DNA of 10,362 bases, from NCBI GenBank assembly GCA_038211475.1, contig JBBQVN010000132.1:1-10362 (forward strand). Reading direction: 5' to 3'. The DNA comes from JANYBT01 sp038211475. GTDB taxonomy: Bacteria > Acidobacteriota > Terriglobia > Terriglobales > Acidobacteriaceae. This document shows, in pieces, positions 1-6,489 of this stretch (the first letter of the stretch is position 1; every line of letters starts with the position of its first letter). The notes beneath the pieces were generated by a model. That model was not told where the DNA came from. It searched no databases and saw only the letters and a program-made list of their open reading frames with translations. The position numbers were made by a program, and so were the translations under genes.

Positions 1-722
1 GGCAGCCAGAAATCAGGATCGACCCCGGCCAACCGTATATCAGCGAGTGCGGCTGTCACAAGGTCAACACGCCCGGCGCCGCGGTGGGCCGTCAGGCTCT
101 CCGCTAGCCGCTTTGTTATCCATGAACGCCAACTTGCCGCCACATCTCCGGCGGGGGGATCGACGCCACACGATAGCAGCCCGTTGCCGCCGACTTCGGC
201 GGTGAAGGGCACACCTTGCACCGGGCATCCTCGAAGCGACCGTCCAAGCACACCTGCGGCATCCTGCATGTGCGCATGGTCCTCAAAGTAGGCGATGATC
301 TTGTCGGGTCGAAGCAGCCCCTCGATGCCGCGCCCAACCTTGAACGACCGCACATGGGATTGCACGAACGCATCGGCGATCCTTGGAAAGGAGTCCACCA
401 ACGCTTCGGGTCTCGGGCTCACATAGAGTTTGCAAGCCGCTACCATCTTTGACCGTGCCGGACTGCGGGCGAAGGAATACCAACCTTCAAGGGAAGTCGC
501 CTCATACGCCGCCTCCAGCACCCGCCGAGTGCGGCTGCCCATGCTCAAACCAAGCACGGCCAGAGGACCATCACCCGCGCCGAAGTCACGTTCGACCACA
601 GGTCCGAGCGGCACAGTTCCGAAGCGGTAGAGCCAATTCTCAACAACTACAGGTTCCGTCCAAGAAGCGCTGGCCGCCAGACGAATGGCGGTCAGCGATA
701 GATGTGCTATGCGCTCATTCAC
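1..722 (-). CDS. HopA1 / phosphothreonine-lyase-fold-like protein, partial (3' end outside window)
   Basis: The minus strand is open without a stop from GTG 722 to the window edge, giving 240 residues and no C-terminus. The GTG is the only in-frame start after the upstream in-frame TGA. It lies 13 bases behind the stop of the 736-1317 gene, so the two look co-transcribed; the ribosome binding site is weak. What is seen: an N-terminal part with ENWLYRFGTVP (28-38), then CKLYVSPRPEALVDSF (97-112), SFKVGRG (126-132), LLRPDKIIAYFED (136-148) and GVPFTAEVGGNGLLSCGVDPP near 170-190. From memory, the order K-x-(H)-V-S, then W/F-K-V, then a beta strand ending in Tyr matches the OspF/SpvC phosphothreonine-lyase and HopA1 effector fold, also found in lanthipeptide synthases. 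K98 and K128 would correspond to catalytic lysines. The general-acid His would be Tyr100. Secreted or cytosolic location is not evident; no signal peptide. That the frame is coding is likely; the family assignment is tentative. Confidence 0.6.
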   Translation of the reverse strand, partial: MNERIAHLSLTAIRLAASASWTEPVVVENWLYRFGTVPLGPVVERDFGAGDGPLAVLGLSMGSRTRRVLEAAYEATSLEGWYSFARSPARSKMVAACKLYVSPRPEALVDSFPRIADAFVQSHVRSFKVGRGIEGLLRPDKIIAYFEDHAHMQDAAGVLGRSLRGCPVQGVPFTAEVGGNGLLSCGVDPPAGDVAASWRSWITKRLAESLTAHRGAGRVDLVTAALADIRLAGVDPDFWL

Positions 723-735
723 ACAATCGCGAGCC

Positions 736-1317
736 CTACCGCTTTGCGGCTGCCGCCTGCGGCAAGTTCTTCAGAGCCCCTTCGAGATGCGCCCGGACCT
801 CCCCAACCTCTTCGCCGCGAGGTGCGAGTGCTGCTGCGGCCTCGTCCAGGTACGCAACGGTGTGCGCGAGCTGCTGTCTCAGCCGAGGTAGTTCGGTCAC
901 CCTGTGCACCGCGCGACCGTAATGAACGATCGGCGTCAACCTACTCGGAATGGGCGTATCGTCGTCCGGGTTGGGAAGCCCGGCGGACCCGCCAAGGGCA
1001 GCGTAGGCCGCGCTAGCCACGACGGCCGAACCGATCTCTTGAATGGCCTCGCGGATCGCGTGGTTGCCAGCGTTGTCGCCTGGCACAAAGGCCCGCGCAA
1101 TGTCCTCGAACTTCTTCTCCTTGACAGCATCAACAACCGTCGCGCGAACCATTTCAATAATTTCAGTGTTGTAAACCAAACTGGCGATCGGCGAAATCGG
1201 GGATGGCGGGAGTGTACCGTCGTCTGCAGGCAGGTAAGTACCCCCGCCACTTCCAGCGGCTATACTAATCGCGACATCCTCAATCAGGAAATCCTTACGC
1301 GTAAATGCTTTCGGCAT
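736..1317 (-). CDS. uncharacterised 193-residue protein
   Basis: ATG 1317 follows AGAGGA with a spacing of about five bases, and the stop is TAG at 736. I do not recognise a family. The N-terminal 50 residues are low in helix-forming character and rich in Gly, Pro and Ser (AAGSGGGTY at about 20-28, then a DDGTLPPSPISP stretch). Residues 50-115 look alpha-helical (TEIIEMVRATVVDAVKEKKF and an Ala-rich segment ending AAYAALGGSAG). After another Pro/Asp-rich linker (NPDDDTPIPS) the last 60 residues form an amphipathic, Leu/Ala-rich helix region suited to a coiled coil. There is no signal peptide, no Cys and no clear membrane segment. Its partner is the downstream HopA1-like gene 13 bases away. 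A role as a substrate, chaperone or toxin partner of that protein is conceivable but not shown. The codon pattern and the tight spacing support it being a real gene. Confidence 0.65.
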   Translation of the reverse strand: MPKAFTRKDFLIEDVAISIAAGSGGGTYLPADDGTLPPSPISPIASLVYNTEIIEMVRATVVDAVKEKKFEDIARAFVPGDNAGNHAIREAIQEIGSAVVASAAYAALGGSAGLPNPDDDTPIPSRLTPIVHYGRAVHRVTELPRLRQQLAHTVAYLDEAAAALAPRGEEVGEVRAHLEGALKNLPQAAAAKR

Positions 1318-1731
1318 CCTATCCTCTTTTCTATTTCTATTGCAATACTCTTGGTTCTGACCATATTTTCAATTTTAGTTCCCCAACGGTGCACATTCTA
1401 TACCCCTTTCTGGGAATTCCAGCACAATACTTTTTTGGGGTAGGCTCAAGTCTCTGGAAAGGGTTCCGTCTGTCCCAACGCGGGGCCGCCACTGTTGACC
1501 ACGCTGTGCCTCGTCACAACTCCGTCCGGCTTTGAAATCACCGACTTCCAGGCCGGCGGGAATCGGCCCTGCCGTACTTGGTCACCATCTTGGAGCTGTT
1601 CAGTTCTGGGCTTAGTTTCCCCTCTGGCCGCTTTGCACTCGTCGTAGCCTTCTGTTTTCAAAATGTCACGCACTGTATAGTCAACGACTTGGCGACATGC
1701 GAGGGACTGCCGTTCGGTTAGGATTCTTGCG
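1318..1731. other. intergenic stretch, no convincing gene
   Basis: The first 120 bases are clearly more AT-rich than the surroundings and probably hold the promoter and leader of the minus-strand unit on the left. The remaining 290 bases contain an open minus-strand frame (1446-1757, 103 codons, starting inside the integrase remnant) that I cannot relate to any family and that lacks a ribosome binding site. I regard it as chance or debris. I see no tRNA, repeat array or recognisable IS end here. Confidence 0.5.
1397..1427 (-). promoter_or_regulatory. possible promoter for the 736-1317 / HopA1-like unit
   Basis: In the AT-rich stretch upstream of ATG 1317, the minus strand reads TTGTGC at 1427-1422 and TATAGA at 1402-1397. 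The spacing is 19 bases, longer than the usual 17. A second, weaker possibility is TTGAAA about 60 bases upstream of the ATG with TATTGC 19 bases behind it. Only the match to the sigma-70 consensus supports this. Confidence 0.2.
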
Positions 1732-1954
1732 ATGATTGCACTGTTCCGATACCTCACCGGGCTGGATCGTCAGCGCCGTCGACTCCTGAGAAGTCTCATC
1801 CTGGAGAACCTGGCCCTTCGGCATCAACTCTTGGGACTCCACACCAAACACCGCGACGCAGTTTGTCGGCCGCGCAAAGCTGTTCTGCGTCGCGTTGAGA
1901 TGAGTCTGGTCTGGATGGACAGGCCTGCATCATCGCTACGACCTCGGGGCGTAA
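1732..1954 (+). pseudogene. integrase/transposase remnant with internal deletion (DDE integrase core lost)
   Basis: ATG 1732 opens a frame reading MIALFRYLTGL, then RRRLLRSLILENLALRHQLL and LHTKHRD. This is the typical N-terminus of the integrase-type transposases common in Acidobacteria and Proteobacteria (a helix with ENLALRHQL, then a basic region). After about 50 codons the frame stops making sense. In the frame one base further on, the sequence TGLHHRYDLGA ends in TAA at 1952-1954, which is the usual C-terminus of the same transposases (GGLHHRY...A). The rve/DDE core between the two, around 250 residues, is missing, so head and tail of one gene were joined by deletion with a frame change. 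No terminal inverted repeats are recognisable. It cannot encode an active enzyme. Confidence 0.7.
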
Positions 1955-1958
1955 AGTA

Positions 1959-1992
1959 GAGTGGCCGGTGGTGCGAATCCACCGGCCCACTC
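1959..1992. terminator. strong hairpin, likely terminator after the 2005-3105 gene
   Basis: GGCCGGTGG at 1963-1971 and CCACCGGCC at 1979-1987 pair perfectly over nine bases with a seven-base loop (TGCGAAT). With one bulged C at 1988, GAGT (1959-1962) and ACTC (1989-1992) extend the stem to 13 pairs. It begins 12 bases beyond the TAA of the minus-strand CARDB-like gene and just after the TAA of the plus-strand integrase remnant. There is no clean U-run on either strand, so it may be Rho-independent only weakly, or mainly protect transcript ends. Confidence 0.55.
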
Positions 1993-2004
1993 GCCATCCG
2001 AAGG

Positions 2005-3105
2005 TTAGCCGGGATGTCGGTCGAGGCGGCGATTTGTCGCACGTCTCTTCTTCTTCCTCGTCTTGTCCTCCGAGAGATCGGTCGCGCTCGGTGCCCGATC
2101 CTTCTTAGGGTGCTTCGGGTATTGCACGTCTTTGTCGGTCTGAGTCAGCGGTTCCTCTAACGCTTCTATGTCGGGACCGCCTACGACGATCCCTAGCGAA
2201 CCAACTGGGGCCTGCCTCTCCTTCGTCAAATACAATACGGCTTCGATGGCGGCCACCTGATGCGACGGAAGTGGGCCGACTTTTAGCATAAGCGAGTACT
2301 TCCGTCCTTGGTGAGAGCCGAGCGCAAGACCGGTAGACGCTTCACTCGCCCAGTCCGTGACCGGTTTGCCGCGCTCGTCGACGAGCTGAAAATGAGGCCA
2401 CGCCTCACTGGGCTCCGCTCTCATACGGAGAGCGACCAATTCCAGAGCGGGCCCACCCAACACGTGGATGCGCAGCTCGAACTTCTCTTCCGTAGCGAAC
2501 GGGTTCGCAATAAGAAAGGGAAAATTCAATGGCTGTTTAGCGTTCGCACTGGCGGCGGTGAGATTGCGCTGTGCCCAATGTCGATCGCCCATCGGGTCGG
2601 CGACAGTACCTGCTTTGTCGAGGGAATGTGTGACGAGTGCGAGCAGACAGATATGGTTGGGAGCTGTGGCGGGGATGACCGCGGTAAGCGTCGGAGTCGT
2701 TACGAAAATCGGTTGGAACGGATCTCTAAAAGGTGGCACCGCAACCGAAGTTGCACCAAAGAATGTGGGCTTGGCGAACCCGATAGTAGGATTCGCCCAG
2801 TAAACAACTACGGTAGCAACCGCCGTAGCGTTTCCGGGTCCAGAGTTGCGCACGTCCACACTGACCTGCAATGCGTTACCAGGTTTGTAAGGGCTCGCGT
2901 GGATTCCGTGGCAGTCCCATGAGGTTACGTTTCCGGGCAAAGGACGAAACACACCTATGTCGACCGGGTCACCTGGGACGCGCGGTGCCTCCCAGTATGG
3001 AATGCAAAGAAAAGGCCTGGTATCGCCTGGCCCCTTGTCGCCCGGCCATTTCTCGCCCGGTACATTGCGGATATTAGCGAATGGACTGCTTGGTTTGGGA
3101 GGCAT
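2005..3105 (-). CDS. CARDB-type Ig-like domain protein with basic C-terminal tail
   Basis: This gene of 366 residues starts at ATG 3105, preceded by AGGAG with eight bases between; that AGGAG overlaps the TAG of the upstream 3117 gene, so the two are likely translationally coupled. Residues 35-52 read IPYWEAPRVPGDPVDIGV. A beta domain follows with KPGNALQVSVDVRNSGPGNA (75-94), VYWANPT (101-107), HICLLALVTHSLD (151-163) and DRHWAQRNL (174-182). From memory this is the layout of CARDB-like adhesion or scaffold domains (N.G..A..V.V.VYWA.P, H.CLLA.., N..AQ.NL). A second beta-rich domain (about 190-320) starts with FPFLIANPFATEEKFELR. The last 20 residues are strongly basic (KTRKKKRRATNRRLDRHPG), suggesting contact with nucleic acid or an anionic surface. 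No signal peptide is visible, so if it leaves the cell it needs another route. Its job is probably structural, working with the protein encoded just upstream. The exact function is unknown. Confidence 0.75.
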   Translation of the reverse strand: MPPKPSSPFANIRNVPGEKWPGDKGPGDTRPFLCIPYWEAPRVPGDPVDIGVFRPLPGNVTSWDCHGIHASPYKPGNALQVSVDVRNSGPGNATAVATVVVYWANPTIGFAKPTFFGATSVAVPPFRDPFQPIFVTTPTLTAVIPATAPNHICLLALVTHSLDKAGTVADPMGDRHWAQRNLTAASANAKQPLNFPFLIANPFATEEKFELRIHVLGGPALELVALRMRAEPSEAWPHFQLVDERGKPVTDWASEASTGLALGSHQGRKYSLMLKVGPLPSHQVAAIEAVLYLTKERQAPVGSLGIVVGGPDIEALEEPLTQTDKDVQYPKHPKKDRAPSATDLSEDKTRKKKRRATNRRLDRHPG

Positions 3106-3116
3106 CTCGCCGACTC

Positions 3117-4931
3117 CTACTGATCGCCGTAAGCTAAAACCTGAACATTGACCGGGTCAAAATTGATCGATTTGTCTGCCCAACACGGGTAACGGAAATC
3201 GCGATCAGCGTCCATATCAAAATTCTGAGTGTCAGTTACGCCGTAGGCGATTTGTCGCCAAAGAGGTAGAGCAACTTCCGATGCCGAGAGCGTGAGAAAT
3301 GCATCCGGTGTAGCACTAGCAGTGAACGATGAAGTCTTTGCTGTAGGGTGTTCGAGCGGAGAACTCGGGTACAAGTGGTAGCTAGAAATCGGGTCGGTAA
3401 CCGGCCGATGCGGCCACTCCGTCGATGCGGGCACGGAAGTGAATTGTTTGTATACAGGCAGATCTATTAGATACCCTGGGTAGGTCAGGCCGTGCAGTGC
3501 CAAGAAGTGGTTAGTTCTATCGAGTGCCTCCCATATCTGGCCATGAATATCGTATAAAGCGCCAATCAGTTGCAGAACTTCGTCGCTTGCAGCCATGGCG
3601 GTCAACTGGGCGCTGTTAGTGCCAGGATCCTCCGGTGGGCCCGGTGGTGTACGAGGGTCTGGCGGGTCCTTCTCCCAAAGCTTCTTAAGTAGCATGTTGT
3701 CCCAGAATGTACACGTCTGCTTTTTAGCCCACTGCACGATGCACTGTACGAACGCTTGGACCAGGTCGACAATGATCAGAATGGCCATTATTATGCCGCA
3801 GATCGTACTGCCACCGCTGCTGTCGCTTTGGCCTGGCTGAGAGTCGCCTGGCAAATTCCCCGTATACGTGACGCCTCCATCCGGATCACCACTGAACCCG
3901 GTATCCTGCACACGCAACGATGGCGGCGGGCTTGCTGGGTCCCCGTACAGTTGGGCCGCCCACACATCTGATGGCGCCAAGGGTATCGGTGGCAGAACGA
4001 AGTCGTCGAGCAGTTGCAAGTGTTGCACGAGACGTCCATAGCCGAGTTGAAGGTCCGGGGGCGGCGGCGTTCTCGACAAATCGAACGTCGCTTTGAGCGC
4101 ATCATTCAGAAGTTGCCCCACGCCAGGGGGAAGCGTCGGGTTCTTCGCCGTGCCAAACCGCACGTTCTGGGCGATTGTTCCCAGGGTCGGCAGCGAAGGG
4201 TACTGTCTCGCCAGCCAAGTTCCCACGGAGTTGCGTGCGACACGGTCGCGAAAGCGGTGAGAACGGCGAGGACCACCTACCACATTGCCAAGGTACGCAG
4301 AACCGGCCACATTTGCGCAGTAACTGGACAGCGCTCCGAACGCGAACGCACGCGTTGGTGAATTCTTCGCAAGCCGGGCAAGGTTGCGTACGAACGCATC
4401 TGTCCGGCGCCCGAGCAGCCGGTTTCCCCAGTCCCAGGAATCGGCTGGTTGATCCATCTGGCGAGGATGAGGAGAGATATAGGGCAGCAGCGCAACGCCG
4501 TCGCGCAACTTGGTCACCTCAGCTTGGATTGCATATGCTTCCTGGGCGAATACCTGCAAGTTGACCGCCGCGCTGTTGAAGCGGGCCGCGGAAGCCGGGT
4601 TTGCGGGCGCGGCGAGAGCGCCTTCGAAGTCGCCGCGAACTGCCGCCAACTGCTGGTACAGCGTAACGCCTCGGCTATACAGATGAGAAGCATGGCCAAG
4701 CATTGCAAGCTCAGTGCCGTCTGAGACAGCATGCGCGAAGATGTGGTCCACCAAAGCGCCTAGCAATGCGTGATCACCGGCCAGCGATAAATCCGTCATC
4801 GTCTGGTTACGCGCTGACACAAGTGCCGCGTCGGTAAAGGGCGCTGCAGCTAGTGCCTTGCGCAGCTCGTCAAGCGCAAGTGTGTGAGCGTAATAATCGA
4901 TCAAGAGGTGGCCCCCAACCAGGATTTCCAT
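3117..4931 (-). CDS. large protein with degenerate zinc-dependent phospholipase C-like domain
   Basis: I prefer ATG 4931 (604 residues), which has AGGA six bases upstream. An in-frame ATG at 4985 with GGAGAGG 13 bases away would add 18 residues (MGHERRGRVYSEPHPGCQ). From the 4931 start, residues 1-150 are helical (ILVGGHLLIDYYAHTLALDE). Residues 163-242 read SWDWGN.LLGRRTDAFVRNLARLAKN, AFAFGALSSYCANVAGSAYL and VVGGPRRSHRFRDRV. This follows, from memory, the zinc-dependent phospholipase C-like pattern (W..LH.RRT..F...L, then AYALGYL.H...D...HP.., then VGGP.R.H). The His/Asp/His ligands of the middle motif are replaced by Ser, Asn and Ser, and the LH of the first motif by LL, so a metal-dependent enzyme is unlikely. 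A Pro/Gly/Ser linker (about 335-375) leads to a hydrophobic segment (CGIIMAILIIVDLVQAFVQC, about 378-397) and a Pro-rich stretch before a C-terminal domain of about 150 residues. The downstream CARDB-like gene is 11 bases away. I infer a membrane-associated structural or binding role. Confidence 0.75.
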   Translation of the reverse strand: MEILVGGHLLIDYYAHTLALDELRKALAAAPFTDAALVSARNQTMTDLSLAGDHALLGALVDHIFAHAVSDGTELAMLGHASHLYSRGVTLYQQLAAVRGDFEGALAAPANPASAARFNSAAVNLQVFAQEAYAIQAEVTKLRDGVALLPYISPHPRQMDQPADSWDWGNRLLGRRTDAFVRNLARLAKNSPTRAFAFGALSSYCANVAGSAYLGNVVGGPRRSHRFRDRVARNSVGTWLARQYPSLPTLGTIAQNVRFGTAKNPTLPPGVGQLLNDALKATFDLSRTPPPPDLQLGYGRLVQHLQLLDDFVLPPIPLAPSDVWAAQLYGDPASPPPSLRVQDTGFSGDPDGGVTYTGNLPGDSQPGQSDSSGGSTICGIIMAILIIVDLVQAFVQCIVQWAKKQTCTFWDNMLLKKLWEKDPPDPRTPPGPPEDPGTNSAQLTAMAASDEVLQLIGALYDIHGQIWEALDRTNHFLALHGLTYPGYLIDLPVYKQFTSVPASTEWPHRPVTDPISSYHLYPSSPLEHPTAKTSSFTASATPDAFLTLSASEVALPLWRQIAYGVTDTQNFDMDADRDFRYPCWADKSINFDPVNVQVLAYGDQ

Positions 4932-5273
4932 TTGGCATCCTGGATGCGGTTCACTATACACCCTACCCCTACGTTCGTGCCCCATTAATTGTTTTTATCC
5001 TCTCCGGGAAGGGGCCAGCTCTGCGCGCTACGCGGGCTAGGGTCCCTGGATCTGGGCCAGCGTCCGTGGGCGCCTTTCGACGGGACGGCATTTTTAGCGG
5101 CATTATATGGATGTCTGCTTGCTGGTGCGGTCGCCGTGCGGGAACAAAGAACTCTCCCCAGCTCACGGTGGTAGTGTTGCGCCTGATATCGGTGCGAAGA
5201 ATGCCGACCTGCTTCTCGTTACGCAGGTGGCAGAGGGCTGGACGAGGTCGAAGAAATGTAGGGCAGAACCACA
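4932..5273. other. spacer upstream of the phospholipase-like/CARDB-like operon
   Basis: About 340 bases between the start of the large minus-strand gene and the hairpin that ends the preceding minus-strand gene. Several overlapping open frames exist on both strands, but none has a ribosome binding site or a recognisable product. On the minus strand TATAGT lies at about 4959-4954, roughly 22 bases before ATG 4931, and could be a -10 element, but no good -35 is seen. If that element is real, it would favour the 4931 start because the longer start lies upstream of it. Confidence 0.4.
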
Positions 5274-5298
5274 CAGGCCGCCCATTTTAGGCGGCCTG
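5274..5298 (-). terminator. hairpin downstream of the secreted-protein gene
   Basis: CAGGCCGCC (5274-5282) and GGCGGCCTG (5290-5298) form a perfect nine-pair stem with a seven-base loop. It lies 28 bases beyond the TAA (5327-5329) of the minus-strand secreted-protein gene. On the minus strand it is followed by a mixed sequence (TGTGGTTCTG), not a U-run, so intrinsic termination strength is uncertain. Confidence 0.55.
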
Positions 5299-5326
5299 CT
5301 CGGTAAACATTGCGAGTAAAACGGTT

Positions 5327-5992
5327 TTAGTCGATTTCGAAAGCTGCTCCTGCGACAGCACCGGTCGTGTTCGACCATACAATGCCGTTCGCGGTGCAGG
5401 AATCGCTGGTTTGGAACCAGAACGGAGTAGTGAAATCCTTAATCGAGAGCATCCACAGCAACTGAACGTTGCTGACGGGTTCGGTCTCACACAGGAAGTA
5501 GTTGCCCCCTCCCCTGAAAGTCACGGGAGTGGTCGAAGTGTAGCTAATAACCTTGACACTCGGGAAATCGGGAATAGTGCCGAACTGGTTCAGGGTTGCG
5601 AAAAGCGTGGTAGGTCCGCCTGCCCTGGTGCCGTTCAGCAGGTACGCTGACATGGTCCCGGAGCTCGCGCCGCCATTCGAGGTGTACACGCTATTCGGGG
5701 TCAACGCCCTAGAAAATTGCTGCGTGGTTTTCACACTGAAGCCCATAGCCAACGTCTGCCCGGCTCCCGGCGAAATGCCGGTTCCGGAAACGTAGTGTCC
5801 CGACTGCGCGTTGATTTGGGTGCAGCCAGTTCCGCAGTTGGAAAAGATCGCTGTAACGGCGTCGACGGTGCCGCCTTTCACACCGGTTACGCCTTGCACT
5901 GCGCCGGTCGCCAGGTCCTGTTATGCAGCCGCAAATGACACCGACAGTATCGCCATACCTGCGATACTGCACATTCGAGAGAGTTTATTCAT
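5327..5992 (-). CDS. small secreted beta-rich protein, interrupted by an in-frame TAA after the signal peptide
   Basis: ATG 5992 has GGAGGAGG six bases upstream (5999-6006), the best ribosome binding site in the window. It opens a classic signal peptide: MNKLSRMCSIAGMAIL, then SVSFAAA, with a positive N-region, hydrophobic core and AAA cleavage site (23 residues). The next codon (5923-5921) is TAA. In the same frame QDLATGAVQGVTGVKGG follows, and about 197 residues continue to TAA 5327. A single change at that codon (for example CAA to TAA) would give this arrangement. The mature part is rich in Thr, Ser, Gly and aromatics, with CGTGC near its start, FRGGGNYFLCETEP and a C-terminal GAAFEID. 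It looks like a jelly-roll or choice-of-anchor type extracellular domain, but no anchor or PEP-CTERM is seen. GTG 5899 could restart translation, but it has no ribosome binding site and would yield a protein without a signal peptide. Either a young pseudogene, a sequencing error, or stop readthrough. A hairpin follows the gene. Confidence 0.65.
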
Positions 5993-6017
5993 TGACATCC
6001 TCCTCCAAGATGGGACT

Positions 6018-6048
6018 ATTCGGGATTCCAATCACCGGGTTCCCGAAT
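6018..6048 (-). promoter_or_regulatory. inverted repeat in the 5' leader of the secreted-protein gene
   Basis: ATTCGGG (6018-6024) and CCCGAAT (6042-6048) form a seven-pair inverted repeat with a 17-base loop. It lies 11 bases upstream of the GGAGGAGG site on the minus strand. It could be an operator or a leader hairpin; only its symmetry and position support this. Confidence 0.25.
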
Positions 6049-6055
6049 CCACGAA

Positions 6056-6274
6056 GTGTACACCCCGGCCCGTCGATTTGTCTGTGTCACCATGGCCGAC
6101 AACCCCAACTTGCCGGCGCGCTTTGTCGAGGCGCAGAAACGGCTCTATAGCGGGTTTTTCTACAAGCGTTTCATCGACGGGTTGTGGGTGATGGCGGAGG
6201 GGGCCAACATGTCCGTTTACAGCAGCGCGGTAGGTTCGCCGCTGAACGTCTCCATGAGTGGGACTGGCCAGTGA
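6056..6274 (+). pseudogene. chimeric fragment: phage terminase large-subunit piece joined to a choice-of-anchor-D tail
   Basis: The frame reads MADNPNLPARFVEAQKRLYS, then GFFYKRFIDGLWVMAEGA. From memory this is the segment of PBSX-type phage terminase large subunits in the nuclease half (typically T.DDNP.LP.EYVE.LK..Y.G.FY.RF..G.WV.AEG.IY). At about 6206-6212 the family signal ends without a frame change. The sequence then becomes SSAVGSPLNVSMSGTGQ and stops at TGA 6272-6274. That is the usual last strand of choice-of-anchor-D/HYDIN-like extracellular domains (SSNA..SPL.VSLSGTG). Neither parent gene is otherwise present: there is no Walker motif upstream and no further Ig-like repeat. No ribosome binding site precedes the possible starts. 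I read it as two unrelated gene fragments fused by recombination, so not a functional gene. Confidence 0.55.
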
Positions 6275-6277
6275 CGA

Positions 6278-6430
6278 ATGAAACAGAAACGTGACGGACC
6301 ACTAAGAACAGGACACACCCCAAATCAGTATGGGGGCACTCTGCTGCTAGCGCTGTTTGCGACGGGCGAGTTTGACGGCCCTGGTGCGGCGGTGCGGTTT
6401 GACCCAAGCTCGCGTGAATTCGTAAACTGA
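6278..6430 (+). other. short open frame of 50 codons, probably not a gene
   Basis: ATG 6278 to TGA 6430 is open and begins four bases after the chimeric fragment stops. It has no ribosome binding site and no recognisable motif; the middle (GGTLLLALFATGEFDGPG) is only moderately hydrophobic. The whole 6275-6489 gap is probably debris between two rearranged pieces. Confidence 0.15.
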
Positions 6431-6489
6431 AGGGGTTGCGGATCCCCACTTTTCTCCCCCGCAGGAGGCATTCCTGAGCTTTCTTTCCT

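Noticed and set aside
383..922. Plus-strand 179-codon open frame
   Set aside because: It is antisense to the better supported minus-strand HopA1-like frame and is a Pro/Arg/Ser-rich translation typical of a GC-rich shadow.
1381..1440. CCCCAA...TTGGGG ends with nested GTGC...GCAC as a regulatory palindrome or small IS-like unit
   Set aside because: The arms are short, the spacing on the two sides is unequal, and no coding or target-duplication signal supports it.
904..1443. Plus-strand 179-codon open frame
   Set aside because: It is antisense to the 193-residue gene, has no ribosome binding site and ends in the AT-rich spacer.
1446..1757. Minus-strand 103-codon open frame
   Set aside because: It starts inside the integrase remnant, lacks a ribosome binding site and has no recognisable motif.
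1963..1995. tRNA 3' end (T-arm-like GGTGG-TGCGAAT-CCACC followed by GCCA)
   Set aside because: The stem continues to nine and more pairs instead of five, the loop has TGC in place of TTC, and no acceptor, D or anticodon arm can be folded upstream.
2308..2922. Plus-strand 204-codon open frame
   Set aside because: It lies wholly antisense to the CARDB-like gene, whose motifs are clear.
4969..5274. Minus-strand 101-codon open frame between two genes
   Set aside because: No ribosome binding site, no motif, Arg/Pro-rich composition, and it overlaps the start region of the large gene.
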